In this document: piece by piece, positions 43,772-52,713 of the stretch
Position numbering within the stretch: position 1 is the first letter of the stretch
How the letters are laid out: each line of letters begins with the position of its first letter
NCBI GenBank assembly: GCA_027488855.1
Contig: JAIYAV010000158.1
Location: 1 to 64,000 of the forward strand
Origin: Saprospiraceae bacterium
GTDB taxonomy: Bacteria; Bacteroidota; Bacteroidia; Chitinophagales; Saprospiraceae
Length of the DNA stretch: 64,000 nt
Reading direction: 5' to 3'
The notes under the pieces: generated by a model
What the model was told of the DNA's origin: nothing
What the model saw: the letters and a program-made list of their open reading frames with translations, nothing else
Database searches by the model: none
Position numbers and translations under genes: made by a program

Positions 43772-46700
43772 TCACGCCAATTCCACCCTCACCTTCACCA
43801 CAACCTCCTCCGGCAAATCCAGCACTTCCCCTTCCACTCCTTCCACCAAATCCAATCTCACCGCCAGTACCTCATCCTTGATGTACTGCCCAAACTGGGC
43901 TACCGCTTCCACCACTGCCGGATGTTTCTCCAGGTCGATTTGGATGCGGTCGGTAACGTTGAAGTCGCGGGTTTTGCGGATGTTCTGGATGCGGTTGACC
44001 AATTCGCGGGCCATGCCCTCGGCCACCAGGGCGGGCGTGAGCGTAATGTCGAGTGCCACGGTAAGTGGGCCGTCGTTGGCGACCAACCAGCCGGGGATGT
44101 CTTCGGCGGCGATTTCGAAATCTTCCAGGTTCAGGTCGAAGCTGGTGCCGCCGACCTCCAGGATATATTCTTTGTTCTTTTCGATGGTGTTGATGTCGGC
44201 TTGGCTCAGGTTGTTGATGATTTCCTGGGCGGCTTTCATGTGTGGCCCCAGGCGTTTGCCGAGGGTTTTGAAGTTGGGCTTGATGCGCTTTTTGAGCAGG
44301 CCCGAAGCATCGGTCAGGTATTCAATTTCCTTCACGTTTACTTCCGACTTGATCAGGTCTTTCACTGCGTCCAGTTGTTCGGTGAATGCCTCATCCAACA
44401 CGGGTAGGATTACCTTTTGCAGCGGCTGGCGCACATTGATTTTGTGCTTTTTGCGCAGCGAAAGCACCAGGGAGGAGATGCGCTGGGCATAATCCATTCG
44501 TTCCTCCAAACCTTTGTCGATCATGTCGTCGCCAGCGGGTTCGATCAGCGCGAGGTGCACCGATTCGAAAGGCTCGTGGCGGGTTACCTTGTTCAGGTTT
44601 TGGTACAACCAGTCGGCAAAGAAGGGCGCGATGGGCGCCATCAGCTTGGCCATGGTTGTGAGGCATTCGTACAAGGTTTGGTAGGCCGAGATTTTATCGT
44701 CGGTGTAGTCGCCCTTCCAGAAACGGCGGCGGCAGAGGCGGATGTACCAATTGCTCAGTTGCTCGTCCACAAACTGCATCATCTTGCGGGCCGCGTTGGT
44801 CGACTCGTATTGCGCCAAGTCGGCGTCCACCTCGTTGATGAGGCTATGCAGCGCGGAAAGGATCCAGCGGTCGATCTCCGGGCGTTGCCACATCGGGATA
44901 TCGGCCTCCATGTGCCGGAACTTGTCGATGTTGGCGTACAGCGCGAAGAAGGAGTACGTATTGTAGAGTTTGCCAAAAAACAAACGGGTCGTTTCTTCGA
45001 TGCCGGCCAGGTCAAAACGCAGGTTGTCCCACACTTGCGCGTTGGAGATCATGTACCAACGGGTGGCGTCGGCACCGTATTTGTCAACCGTTTCGAAGGG
45101 GTCTACCGCGTTGCCCAGGCGTTTGGACATTTTCTGGCCGTTTTTGTCCAGCACCAAACCATTGGACACCACGTTTTTGAAGGCCACACTGTCGAACACC
45201 ATCACGGCGATCGCGTGCAGGGTATAAAACCAGCCCCGGGTTTGATCCACGCCCTCGGCGATGAAATCAGCAGGGTAACGGAACTCAAAGCCCTCCTTGT
45301 TTTCAAAAGGATAGTGCCACTGCGCATAAGGCATGGCCCCCGAGTCGAACCAAACGTCGATCAGGTCGAGCTCGCGGTACAGCGGTTCACCATTGTCGGC
45401 TACCAGCACGATCTCGTCAATGTAGGGGCGGTGCAGGTCTTTGGGTACGCTTTGGTTTTTGCCCAAAACAGTATTGGCCTTGTCGACCTCGTTTTGTAAT
45501 TCTTCAACCGAGCCGATGCACTTTTCCAGTGTACCCTCCTTGTTGCGCCAGATTGGGAGTGGGATGCCCCAGTAGCGTGAGCGGGAGAGGTTCCAGTCTT
45601 GCAGGTTTTCGAGCCATTTGCCAAAACGACCTTCACCCGTTGAAGCAGGTTTCCAGTTGATGGTTTGGTTCAGCTCGAACATGCGCTCCTTCTTGGCCGA
45701 AGCCTTGATGAACCAGCTGTCCAGCGGGTAGTACAAGACCGGGCGATCGGTACGCCAGCAGTGCGGGTAGGAGTGGACGTATTTTTCGGAGACAAAAAGT
45801 TTGTTCTCCTCCTTGAGTTTGATCACGATGTCGACGTCCACAGGGCGCTCTTCCACCTGGCCGTAGTCTTTGACGAAGCGGCCTGCGAAGTCGGTCACCT
45901 CTTTGACAAATTGACCGTGGCGATCCACCAGTGGCATATCGTTGCCCAATTCGTCTTTGACCATCAGGGGCACGATGCCGTACTGCTTGGCCACCTTGAA
46001 GTCGTCCGAACCAAAGGTGGGGGCGATGTGTACGATCCCGGTACCGTCCTCGGTGCTCACGAAGTCGCCCAGGAGTGCGCGGAAGGCGGGGCCGTCCGGC
46101 TTGACATAAGGCAACAATTGCTCGTACTCGGTATTCTCCAACTCGGCTCCTTTCAATTCCGCTACAATTTCGATGTAGGGGATAGGTTTGTTGCCGGGTT
46201 TGAGGTCTTCGGGTTTGAGGTCGGGGTTTTGCTCCGAAAAGTAGGAGCTGAAGCGGTCTTTGGCCAAAATCACCACGATGGGCGCTCCGGTGTAACGGTT
46301 GTAGGTGCGCACCTTCAGGTAGGTGATGTTGCGCCCGAGGGCCACGGCGGTGTTGGAAGGCAGAGTCCAGGGCGTGGTGGTCCAGGCCAGGAAATACTCG
46401 TTGTCGGTACCTACAATTTTGAACATGGCCACCGCCGAAGTATCGCTGATTTCCTTGTACGCGCCGGGCATGTTCAACTCGTGCGAGCTGAGGCCAGTGC
46501 CTGCGGCGGGCGAGTAAGGCTGGATGGTGAAGCCTTTGTACAACAAATCCTTGTTGTACAATTGCTGCAAGAGCCACCAAACCGACTCGATGTAATCGTT
46601 TTCGTAAGTGATGTAGGGATTGTCCAGGTCTACCCAGTAGCCGGTTTTGCGGGTGATGTCGTCCCAACGGTCCTTGTACATCATCACCGTTTCGCGGCAC

Positions 46701-47053
46701 TTCTGGTTGTATTCGTCTACACTGATGCTTTTGCCGATGTCATCTTTGGTGATGCCCAGCGCCTTTTCTACACTCAACTCGATGGGCAGGCCGTGGGTAT
46801 CCCAGCCGCCTTTGCGCTCCACCCGTTGGCCTTTCATGGTGTGGTAACGACAAAAAATATCTTTAATGGTACGCGCCATCACGTGGTGGATGCCGGGCAT
46901 CCCGTTGGCCGAGGGCGGACCTTCGTAAAATACATAACTGTTCTCAACCGCTCTTTGCGCGATGCTCTTCTCAAAAATGCCCTCTTTTTCCCAAAATGCG
47001 CGTATCTCCCGATCGATTTCCGGTAAATTGAGTTGCTTGAATTCCTTGTACAT
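43772..47053 (-). CDS. ileS: Isoleucyl-tRNA synthetase, eukaryote-like type
   Basis: A 1093-residue class I synthetase. The HIGH-type motif is GIHH in PPSANGMPGIHHVMA (about 44-60), the KMSKS loop is KMSKR near residue 641, and the editing domain includes LAWTTTPWTLPSNTAVALG and VSTEDGTGIVHIAPTFGSDD. Length and the KMSKR variant are those of type 2 (eukaryote-like) IleRS rather than the shorter type 1 with a C-terminal zinc finger. Type 2 enzymes are generally insensitive to mupirocin. A strong promoter 24-55 bases upstream leaves a leader of about 20 nt, so there is no T-box. Confidence 0.97.
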   Translation of the reverse strand: MYKEFKQLNLPEIDREIRAFWEKEGIFEKSIAQRAVENSYVFYEGPPSANGMPGIHHVMARTIKDIFCRYHTMKGQRVERKGGWDTHGLPIELSVEKALGITKDDIGKSISVDEYNQKCRETVMMYKDRWDDITRKTGYWVDLDNPYITYENDYIESVWWLLQQLYNKDLLYKGFTIQPYSPAAGTGLSSHELNMPGAYKEISDTSAVAMFKIVGTDNEYFLAWTTTPWTLPSNTAVALGRNITYLKVRTYNRYTGAPIVVILAKDRFSSYFSEQNPDLKPEDLKPGNKPIPYIEIVAELKGAELENTEYEQLLPYVKPDGPAFRALLGDFVSTEDGTGIVHIAPTFGSDDFKVAKQYGIVPLMVKDELGNDMPLVDRHGQFVKEVTDFAGRFVKDYGQVEERPVDVDIVIKLKEENKLFVSEKYVHSYPHCWRTDRPVLYYPLDSWFIKASAKKERMFELNQTINWKPASTGEGRFGKWLENLQDWNLSRSRYWGIPLPIWRNKEGTLEKCIGSVEELQNEVDKANTVLGKNQSVPKDLHRPYIDEIVLVADNGEPLYRELDLIDVWFDSGAMPYAQWHYPFENKEGFEFRYPADFIAEGVDQTRGWFYTLHAIAVMVFDSVAFKNVVSNGLVLDKNGQKMSKRLGNAVDPFETVDKYGADATRWYMISNAQVWDNLRFDLAGIEETTRLFFGKLYNTYSFFALYANIDKFRHMEADIPMWQRPEIDRWILSALHSLINEVDADLAQYESTNAARKMMQFVDEQLSNWYIRLCRRRFWKGDYTDDKISAYQTLYECLTTMAKLMAPIAPFFADWLYQNLNKVTRHEPFESVHLALIEPAGDDMIDKGLEERMDYAQRISSLVLSLRKKHKINVRQPLQKVILPVLDEAFTEQLDAVKDLIKSEVNVKEIEYLTDASGLLKKRIKPNFKTLGKRLGPHMKAAQEIINNLSQADINTIEKNKEYILEVGGTSFDLNLEDFEIAAEDIPGWLVANDGPLTVALDITLTPALVAEGMARELVNRIQNIRKTRDFNVTDRIQIDLEKHPAVVEAVAQFGQYIKDEVLAVRLDLVEGVEGEVLDLPEEVVVKVRVELA

Positions 47054-47076
47054 GGAAGTTGAAAATTTTGAAGGTG

Positions 47077-47108
47077 CAAAGATAGTTCTTTTTAGCTTAG
47101 GAGAACAA
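47077..47108 (-). promoter_or_regulatory. Bacteroidota-type promoter of ileS
   Basis: Minus-strand TTG (47108-47106), 21 nt, then TATCTTTG (47084-47077), a perfect TAnnTTTG. The ATG is 24 bases downstream of the element. Confidence 0.72.
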
Positions 47109-47172
47109 GTAAAGGCTGGTTTTGGGTTCCATTTGGTAGGGGTTCAAGCAATGAAAACGCCAAGAGCTTGCA

Positions 47173-47198
47173 TTGCGCGGTGTAAAACCCTATCTTTG
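47173..47198 (+). promoter_or_regulatory. Promoter of the Uma2 gene
   Basis: TTG (47173-47175), 15 nt, then TATCTTTG (47191-47198), a perfect -7 element 18 nt before ATG 47217. It argues for that start against the longer open frame, which would begin inside ileS. Confidence 0.55.
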
Positions 47199-47216
47199 AA
47201 AAAAAGTCGATTCGTC

Positions 47217-47792
47217 ATGACCGGTACAAGTGCAATTTTAGCCATTGATGTTCCAACCCGTCTTGTATATGAATGGGATGATGGTTCGCCTATTTATTAC
47301 CGAAATTATCAGGAAGTATTATCAGGTAAAATTACAAGTGAAGAAGTTATGGCGGATAGCACCTTGCAAGCATGGATTAAGAGTAAATTATACCTTTTTT
47401 TGTGTGGTGCCTTATTGGAAAAAGGTTATGAAATTCTGGTGGGTGAAATTGGGATGCAGCTCGCACCAAAATCTACACGTGCCGCAGATATTGCTATTTT
47501 CAAAGCTGAAACCTTCACATTAAGCAATAAGTATACCGAGCAGGCTCCTGAAATCGTCATTGAAATAGACGTCAAGGCCGACTATGCAAATAGTGGAAAA
47601 CTGATTGAATATTATGAATTGAAGACGCAAAAACTGTTGGCATTCGGGGTCAAAAAAGTAATCTGGATTTTTACGGATTCTGAAACGGTGATTGTCATAA
47701 ACCCCGATCAAAAATTGTTTTTGGATTGGTCGGATGAGGTGGAAGTGCTGCCTGGGTTTGGTTTGAGATTGGATGATTTGCTTAAGCGATAG
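47217..47792 (+). CDS. Uma2-family (DUF820) PD-(D/E)XK endonuclease-like protein
   Basis: A 191-residue cytoplasmic protein from ATG 47217 (MTGTSAILAIDVPTRLVYEW). The Uma2 fold is recognised from the N-terminal helix region with DGSPIYYRNYQEVLSGK, the nuclease strand TRAADIAIFKAET with its Asp, and EIVIEIDVKADYAN followed by KLIEYYELKTQKLLAFGVKKVIW, which supply the Glu and Lys positions of the PD-(D/E)XK core. Biological role of this abundant family is not established. Divergent from ileS, with its own promoter. The encoded protein is more AT-rich than ileS. Confidence 0.75.
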   Translation: MTGTSAILAIDVPTRLVYEWDDGSPIYYRNYQEVLSGKITSEEVMADSTLQAWIKSKLYLFLCGALLEKGYEILVGEIGMQLAPKSTRAADIAIFKAETFTLSNKYTEQAPEIVIEIDVKADYANSGKLIEYYELKTQKLLAFGVKKVIWIFTDSETVIVINPDQKLFLDWSDEVEVLPGFGLRLDDLLKR

Positions 47793-47850
47793 TATAGATG
47801 GTATTGCCTGTTTACACTTTGATTAGGAACGATTGTTAATCTCTACTCCT

Positions 47851-48549
47851 ATGAAAAAAACAACCATCGTTTTTTCCATTTTAATAACCGCAATCCATTT
47901 TGCAAACGCCCAGCCCAGCAAATTCCCGCCTCCCAACGACATCACCAAGGACAAATCCCTGGTCGCTTTTGTCAATCAATTGAAGGTGGCGGTGCAAAAG
48001 AAGGACAAGGCTTTTTTGTTGGGGGCTTTGGATGAAAAAGTGATGAGCGACCTGGGTGGCGACGGCGGGATCGCCGAATTTAAAAGAACCTGGAATTTGG
48101 ACGCTGGGGACACTTCGATCTGGCACCAATTGAGCCGTGCGATCGAATTGGGAGGTGCATTCAATAAAGATGATCAGGAAGGCAGGTACACCTTTGCGTT
48201 TCCTTACGTACATTTTATTGATCTGGAGCATGCCGATGATTACATCAATGTGGGGGTAATCACTGGGAAAAATGTAAACGTCCGTGAAAAACCCGACCTG
48301 AAAGCCAAAGTGCTAATGCAATTGAGCTACGACGTAATCTGGTTTGTAGAGGAGGAACAAGCCTTACAAAAAACCGAAGGCAGCAACCCTTGGGGGGAAC
48401 CGGAATGGTACCTGATTGAAACCATGGATCGGAAAAAACAGGGCTGGGTGTTCTGGAAATATGTGTGTAGCCCGATTGATTATCGATTGTATCTATTCAA
48501 AAACAAACAGGGGAAGTGGAAGATTTCCGCTTTTTTGGTGGGGGATTGA
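47851..48549 (+). CDS. Exported SH3-like domain protein
   Basis: A 232-residue exported protein from ATG 47851; the longer frame begins with TTG. The signal peptide is MKKTTIVFSILITAIHFANA. Residues about 25-125 are a helical region (LVAFVNQLKVAVQKKDKAFL). Residues about 135-210 form a bacterial SH3 domain: VGVITGKNVNVREKPDLKAK, LMQLSYDVIWFVEE and KKQGWVFWKYVCSPIDYRL. Such domains bind peptidoglycan peptides or proteins in the envelope. The last residues (GKWKISAFLVGD) resemble an NTF2-like strand. Function otherwise unknown. Confidence 0.7.
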   Translation: MKKTTIVFSILITAIHFANAQPSKFPPPNDITKDKSLVAFVNQLKVAVQKKDKAFLLGALDEKVMSDLGGDGGIAEFKRTWNLDAGDTSIWHQLSRAIELGGAFNKDDQEGRYTFAFPYVHFIDLEHADDYINVGVITGKNVNVREKPDLKAKVLMQLSYDVIWFVEEEQALQKTEGSNPWGEPEWYLIETMDRKKQGWVFWKYVCSPIDYRLYLFKNKQGKWKISAFLVGD

Positions 48550-48591
48550 TGGTGGGGACTATTAGCTTTGAATTAGGTCACTAGCGGAGCA

Positions 48592-49350
48592 CTATTCCAA
48601 AGCATCGATAAACGATTTATAATAATCATTGCTGATGTCGCAATGTAAGCCATTACGTAAGAGTACTTTTTTTTCTGTAGCGTTAACAAAACTGATCCAC
48701 ATCTTGTTAACTGCGGCATATCGGCTAACTTGAATAAACCCTAAAGGGAGTTTTTCTTTTATCAATTTTGTCAATCCAAGATTGCAGATTATTACCTCTT
48801 TGTCGAGTACTACATTGGATGTTCCTGCCCCTTTTTTACCAGTAGTTACCATAACAATATCGTTTAATTTGACTAAATAGTTAGAATACCTACTTGGAAT
48901 GTTCAGCATCTCCTCGTGGCTATAATTGTTCTTGGTAATTCTTTCTGATTTTGTTTTTTGGTAAATCGCCTGAATGATTCGTTCCTGGTTTTTTTCCCAA
49001 TCTTTCCAAAAAGGTTTTTTCAAATATCCAATAATCAACCCGTTGTATTCATTGATCACTTTTTGAGCATAGTCGTCACCTTCCAATCCTGTTGTAATTA
49101 CGACAGCAGGAATAGGCGTATTGGAGTATTTCAGGTGGTTTAATAGCTCAAAAGCATTCCCTCCCCTTAGTTTAATGTCCAAAAAAAGCACCTCCGCAGG
49201 CGTATTCTGAACCAACTCTACCCCTTCTGGCATTGACTCAGCATAGCCGACTACAATGAACTCTTGGCTTTCGTTTAATGCCTCAATTAATATGTTTCTT
49301 GAGTCCTCAACGTCTTCTATTACAAGAGTTCTCCATTTAGGAAAGTTCAT
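48592..49350 (-). CDS. LytTR-family response regulator
   Basis: A 252-residue two-component regulator from ATG 49350 (MNFPKWRTLVIEDVEDSRNI). Receiver domain residues: E12/D13 acidic pocket, D58 phospho-acceptor in LFLDIKLRGG, T86/T87 in VVITTG and the Lys in GYLKKPF. The C-terminal LytTR DNA-binding domain (about 150-252) includes YSNYLVKLNDIVMVTTGKKG, NLGLTKLIKEKLPLGFIQVS and RYAAVNKMWI. It overlaps the sensor kinase gene by 14 bases and should be its output regulator. Confidence 0.9.
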   Translation of the reverse strand: MNFPKWRTLVIEDVEDSRNILIEALNESQEFIVVGYAESMPEGVELVQNTPAEVLFLDIKLRGGNAFELLNHLKYSNTPIPAVVITTGLEGDDYAQKVINEYNGLIIGYLKKPFWKDWEKNQERIIQAIYQKTKSERITKNNYSHEEMLNIPSRYSNYLVKLNDIVMVTTGKKGAGTSNVVLDKEVIICNLGLTKLIKEKLPLGFIQVSRYAAVNKMWISFVNATEKKVLLRNGLHCDISNDYYKSFIDALE

Positions 49351-52300
49351 AGTTGTAATTTTTAGGTAAATGAATGAGGACTCGGGTTCCGTAGGGAGAT
49401 TCCCCACCAGTGCCAAAAATTAGATCTTCATACTCAACAGTAATCTTTGGGGCATTGTATTTGTTCAATAATTGAAGCAGTTCAGACATAACCAAGGTAC
49501 TACTCCTGTTATTAGTGCTGGTTGTTGATCCTTTTTTTTTTTTTTTACCATCGTCCTCAATTTCAATGAGGTACGCTGAGCTTAGGTTGCTAATTCTGAT
49601 ATTAATTTGATTTGCCTCCTTTCGATTTCTAATTCCTTTCTCCACCGCATTCTCGGCATGAATTTGGAGTAAAAGAGCAGGAATTTGCACTTCGTTACAA
49701 TAATCCACAAAACCAACAGGCAGGTCACAACTTATGCGCAATTGGTTGCTAAACCTGATTTTTTGCATATTGAGATAATTCAAAGTTAAGTCGAGTTCCT
49801 TTCTAAAGGAGTGATGAATGGTGCCACTTTTGATGTTTTTATAGAGAATACCAACATTTTCTGCCAAATTATCGACCATCAAAACCATGTCAGGGTCTTT
49901 CCGATAGCGGCCTTGCATCCAATGCAGTGTATTATTGATAAAATGAGAATTAAAAAAATTGGTTAATGTTTGTACTTTAAAAGCATCACGCTCTCTTTTT
50001 GCTCTTTCTTGGCCGATATTACTTTGCATATACTGCCAAAACAATAAGCAGATCAGCACAATGATCAGCACAATCGTCAGCAATTGAATCGATGGGTGTT
50101 CAAGCAAATCCCTAGGCACAATAAAGGTGTATTTTACCTTGCCAGAAACAACATTGTGTTTGTATGCAGTGATGCTTAGGAAGTATTTACCTGGGTCAAG
50201 ATGGTCTATGTGGTGCTTTTTGATGGTCGTTGCATACTGGTGAAAAATACGCTCTCCTTTCATATTTACAACAGCAACGTCATAATGAAATCCGGCAATG
50301 GAAAAATTACTTGAACTGGGAAAAAACGAAAATTCAATTGCTCGCTTATGCAAGGGCAATTTCGTGGATTGCTTCCTTTGCATGTTGACAATTTCATCTC
50401 CTGCCCTAAAATAACTCAATTCTATCTGGGTTTTAGTAGTGTCAAAATGTAGATTTTCAAGATCAATACGAGTTGCACAACCTTTGGCTCCGATCCACAG
50501 AAAACCCTTGCTATCCAATAGTACAGCGTTCTGCTCAGCACCTATTCCTTCAATATCGGCACCAAACAATAGTGAATATATGCGTTTTTTATCGCTATGT
50601 ATTGTTTTTTTATCAAGTAAATAAACCCCTGCTAAGGTGCCAACAACCAAATATCGCTCTGTGTTGCACAAGAACATTACCCCTGTTTCATCGGAGCCAG
50701 GCAAATTAATTTTATGCAGTTTTTTCGTAAAATCTTCACGCAAATATTCAAACTGATGTGCATGAGGTAATTGATACAGCCCGTCATGGCCACCTAGCCA
50801 TAATGTGCTTTGATCATCAACAAGGGCACTCCACACACCAATACTTCCTTGAACATCCAAAGATCGCGACCATGTAACAGCCGTATCCCTTTGTGGGTCG
50901 TATAGGGCGACTCCTTTTGTGGGGCGCCCCATCCAAATCCGCCCATTAGAATCTTCAGCTATTGCAAGTACATTGCCAAGGTGTACCCCTTTTTCTTTTC
51001 CAATTAACCGATCCAATGAAAGTTGCCTACCTTTTTCATTCACGATAGCCAGACCTTTTTCGGTGATACCAAGGGCTATTTTACCAGAGGCCAAAGTAAA
51101 GAAGTAGTAGCCACGCGTCCATTGTTGGTTGGTTTTAAGACCATTCCAGTGCAGTTTCCCCGACTCAATAGTTCCTATACCGGGATCTCGTTCTGCAAAA
51201 AAGTAAATCAAGCCGGATTTGCTGCGAAAGGCTCCAGGGAGAACAGGTATAGCCCCTGTGCCAAAATGCACTTTTTTGAGTGAATTGCCATCAAATACTG
51301 AAAAACCGCCCTCATCGGTATAGCCCCCGATCCAGATTTTGCCGTAATTGTCTTCTACAATGCTACTAACCCCGCTTACCATTTCAGGGGCATCTTCCCG
51401 AAAAGTCAAAATATTTTTGTTGGATCGAACCAATCCGGTAGGAGTATTAAACCACCAATTCCCGGAAGGGTCTTGTGCAGCTTCTGGAAGTGCATTTTTG
51501 GGCAACCCACTATAAAGAAGTTTAGGAAAGCCAAGGGAGTCAATTCTGAATAGGTGACGGCTGTTGTCCATGGGGTCTTTTACAATCCAAGCCTGTTGAT
51601 TTGCAGGGTGCATCGGGGCTTTCCATGTCAATAATCTCATTCCTCCCAAAACCATGGCTTTTCGCCCATTCTGAAGGAAAAATTCAATGCTTCTTTTTTT
51701 GTTGTTCTCAACCCAACTCAAGGTTGTTCCGTCCCAATTTATGCCCTTTACAAGGTCAGGTTTTAGTACATAAGGCGTAAAGCTTGATGGAGAAGCTACT
51801 TCAAATAAATGCTCAAATGAGGTGCCATACCGAAGATAGGTTTTTCCATTTTTTGAATTATTGACGATCAGGAAATTCAGTTTTTTTGAGAGCGAAGTAA
51901 TCCCCTGGATGGATTCACCTGGCTCGAAGACATAGAGAGGTTTGGAGGACTTTATAAAGGAGTCGTTTCTCACCGAATAGGGATAAGTGTAACCTTTTTC
52001 AGTTACCACAATAGGGTATCCAGTATTGGGGTTTTGAAGTAGGTGTTTTGCCTCTGGAACTATGTATTTTTTCCACTTGCCATTTGAGGTGTAGCAAGCC
52101 AATGTGACCTGACCATCACTAAAGTTGTACCACCATGTTCCATTTGGACTCTCACAAAGCAGTGGAAGAGTGAGGGGCAAGCCAAGTTGTTCAAGGTCAT
52201 AATGTGTCCAGTTGATCCCATCAAAACGAGTGAGTTTTTCACCGGGGCTAGTCTTTATCCACAACTGGCCTTTACTGGAGAAAAAACATTGAAGAACTTC

Positions 52301-52423
52301 TATTTTTGGAAGCCCTTCATTTATTCCATATCTATACTGGAAAGGATATTGTGCATGAATGGGGACACAAATAAAAGACAAAAAGATAAAAGTAAAATTT
52401 ATTGGAAGAAAGGTCTTGTACAT
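49337..52423 (-). CDS. Propeller-type sensor histidine kinase (two-component, LytS/YehU-like)
   Basis: A 1028-residue membrane sensor from ATG 52423 (MYKTFLPINFTFIFLSFICV, signal peptide). The periplasmic part is a two-component-regulator propeller (repeated GLPKIEVLQCFFSSKGQLWI, NYGKIWIGGYTDEGG, DSNGRIWMGRPTKG, DDQSTLWLGGHDGLYQLP) followed by a Y_Y_Y domain. One membrane helix (LLTIVLIIVLICLLFWQYM) leads to a His_kinase (PF06580-type) domain with NFFNSHFINNTLHWMQ, where the His is kept although the usual NPHF reads NSHF, and a GHKL ATPase (LLLQIHAENAVEKGI, IEIEDDG). Immediately after EIEDDG a run of 15 T (49532-49546; five Lys codons) makes the ATP-lid slippage-prone. Overlaps its response regulator. 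Confidence 0.88.
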   Translation of the reverse strand: MYKTFLPINFTFIFLSFICVPIHAQYPFQYRYGINEGLPKIEVLQCFFSSKGQLWIKTSPGEKLTRFDGINWTHYDLEQLGLPLTLPLLCESPNGTWWYNFSDGQVTLACYTSNGKWKKYIVPEAKHLLQNPNTGYPIVVTEKGYTYPYSVRNDSFIKSSKPLYVFEPGESIQGITSLSKKLNFLIVNNSKNGKTYLRYGTSFEHLFEVASPSSFTPYVLKPDLVKGINWDGTTLSWVENNKKRSIEFFLQNGRKAMVLGGMRLLTWKAPMHPANQQAWIVKDPMDNSRHLFRIDSLGFPKLLYSGLPKNALPEAAQDPSGNWWFNTPTGLVRSNKNILTFREDAPEMVSGVSSIVEDNYGKIWIGGYTDEGGFSVFDGNSLKKVHFGTGAIPVLPGAFRSKSGLIYFFAERDPGIGTIESGKLHWNGLKTNQQWTRGYYFFTLASGKIALGITEKGLAIVNEKGRQLSLDRLIGKEKGVHLGNVLAIAEDSNGRIWMGRPTKGVALYDPQRDTAVTWSRSLDVQGSIGVWSALVDDQSTLWLGGHDGLYQLPHAHQFEYLREDFTKKLHKINLPGSDETGVMFLCNTERYLVVGTLAGVYLLDKKTIHSDKKRIYSLLFGADIEGIGAEQNAVLLDSKGFLWIGAKGCATRIDLENLHFDTTKTQIELSYFRAGDEIVNMQRKQSTKLPLHKRAIEFSFFPSSSNFSIAGFHYDVAVVNMKGERIFHQYATTIKKHHIDHLDPGKYFLSITAYKHNVVSGKVKYTFIVPRDLLEHPSIQLLTIVLIIVLICLLFWQYMQSNIGQERAKRERDAFKVQTLTNFFNSHFINNTLHWMQGRYRKDPDMVLMVDNLAENVGILYKNIKSGTIHHSFRKELDLTLNYLNMQKIRFSNQLRISCDLPVGFVDYCNEVQIPALLLQIHAENAVEKGIRNRKEANQINIRISNLSSAYLIEIEDDGKKKKKGSTTSTNNRSSTLVMSELLQLLNKYNAPKITVEYEDLIFGTGGESPYGTRVLIHLPKNYNYELS

Positions 52424-52713
52424 ATTCACGTGATTGGTTTTGACAAGGTACAAATCTGTATCTTTTTTTGCAAGGGTCAAGCCATAGAATAGGGCGCAAA
52501 TGGCTATTAACTACTGATTGAAGGGCATAAAAGTAAAAAAGCAATGTGCATATTTTGTTAAAACTCTTAATGTGCTAAAATTATGCTTCGGTAGTTGTTT
52601 GAGTGCCTATCTACGGGGAGAGGGTTGGATTGAGGGGAGAATGGGGGTAATATTGCTTTGGATAAGAGAATTGTGTAATGCATTTATTCCTAAATATTTA
52701 AAATTGAGTTGTG

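Noticed and set aside
44417-47026. Long open frames antisense to ileS (up to about 450 codons)
   Set aside because: They mirror the codon bias of ileS, have no family features, and the ileS reading is certain.
47054-47076. T-box leader for ileS (and equally for thrS)
   Set aside because: The ileS leader is about 20 nt; no specifier or antiterminator structure could fit. The thrS leader is similarly short.
46962-47216. A longer N-terminus for the Uma2 protein starting inside ileS
   Set aside because: It crosses the ileS promoter region and the Uma2 promoter (47173-47198); the family start fits ATG 47217.
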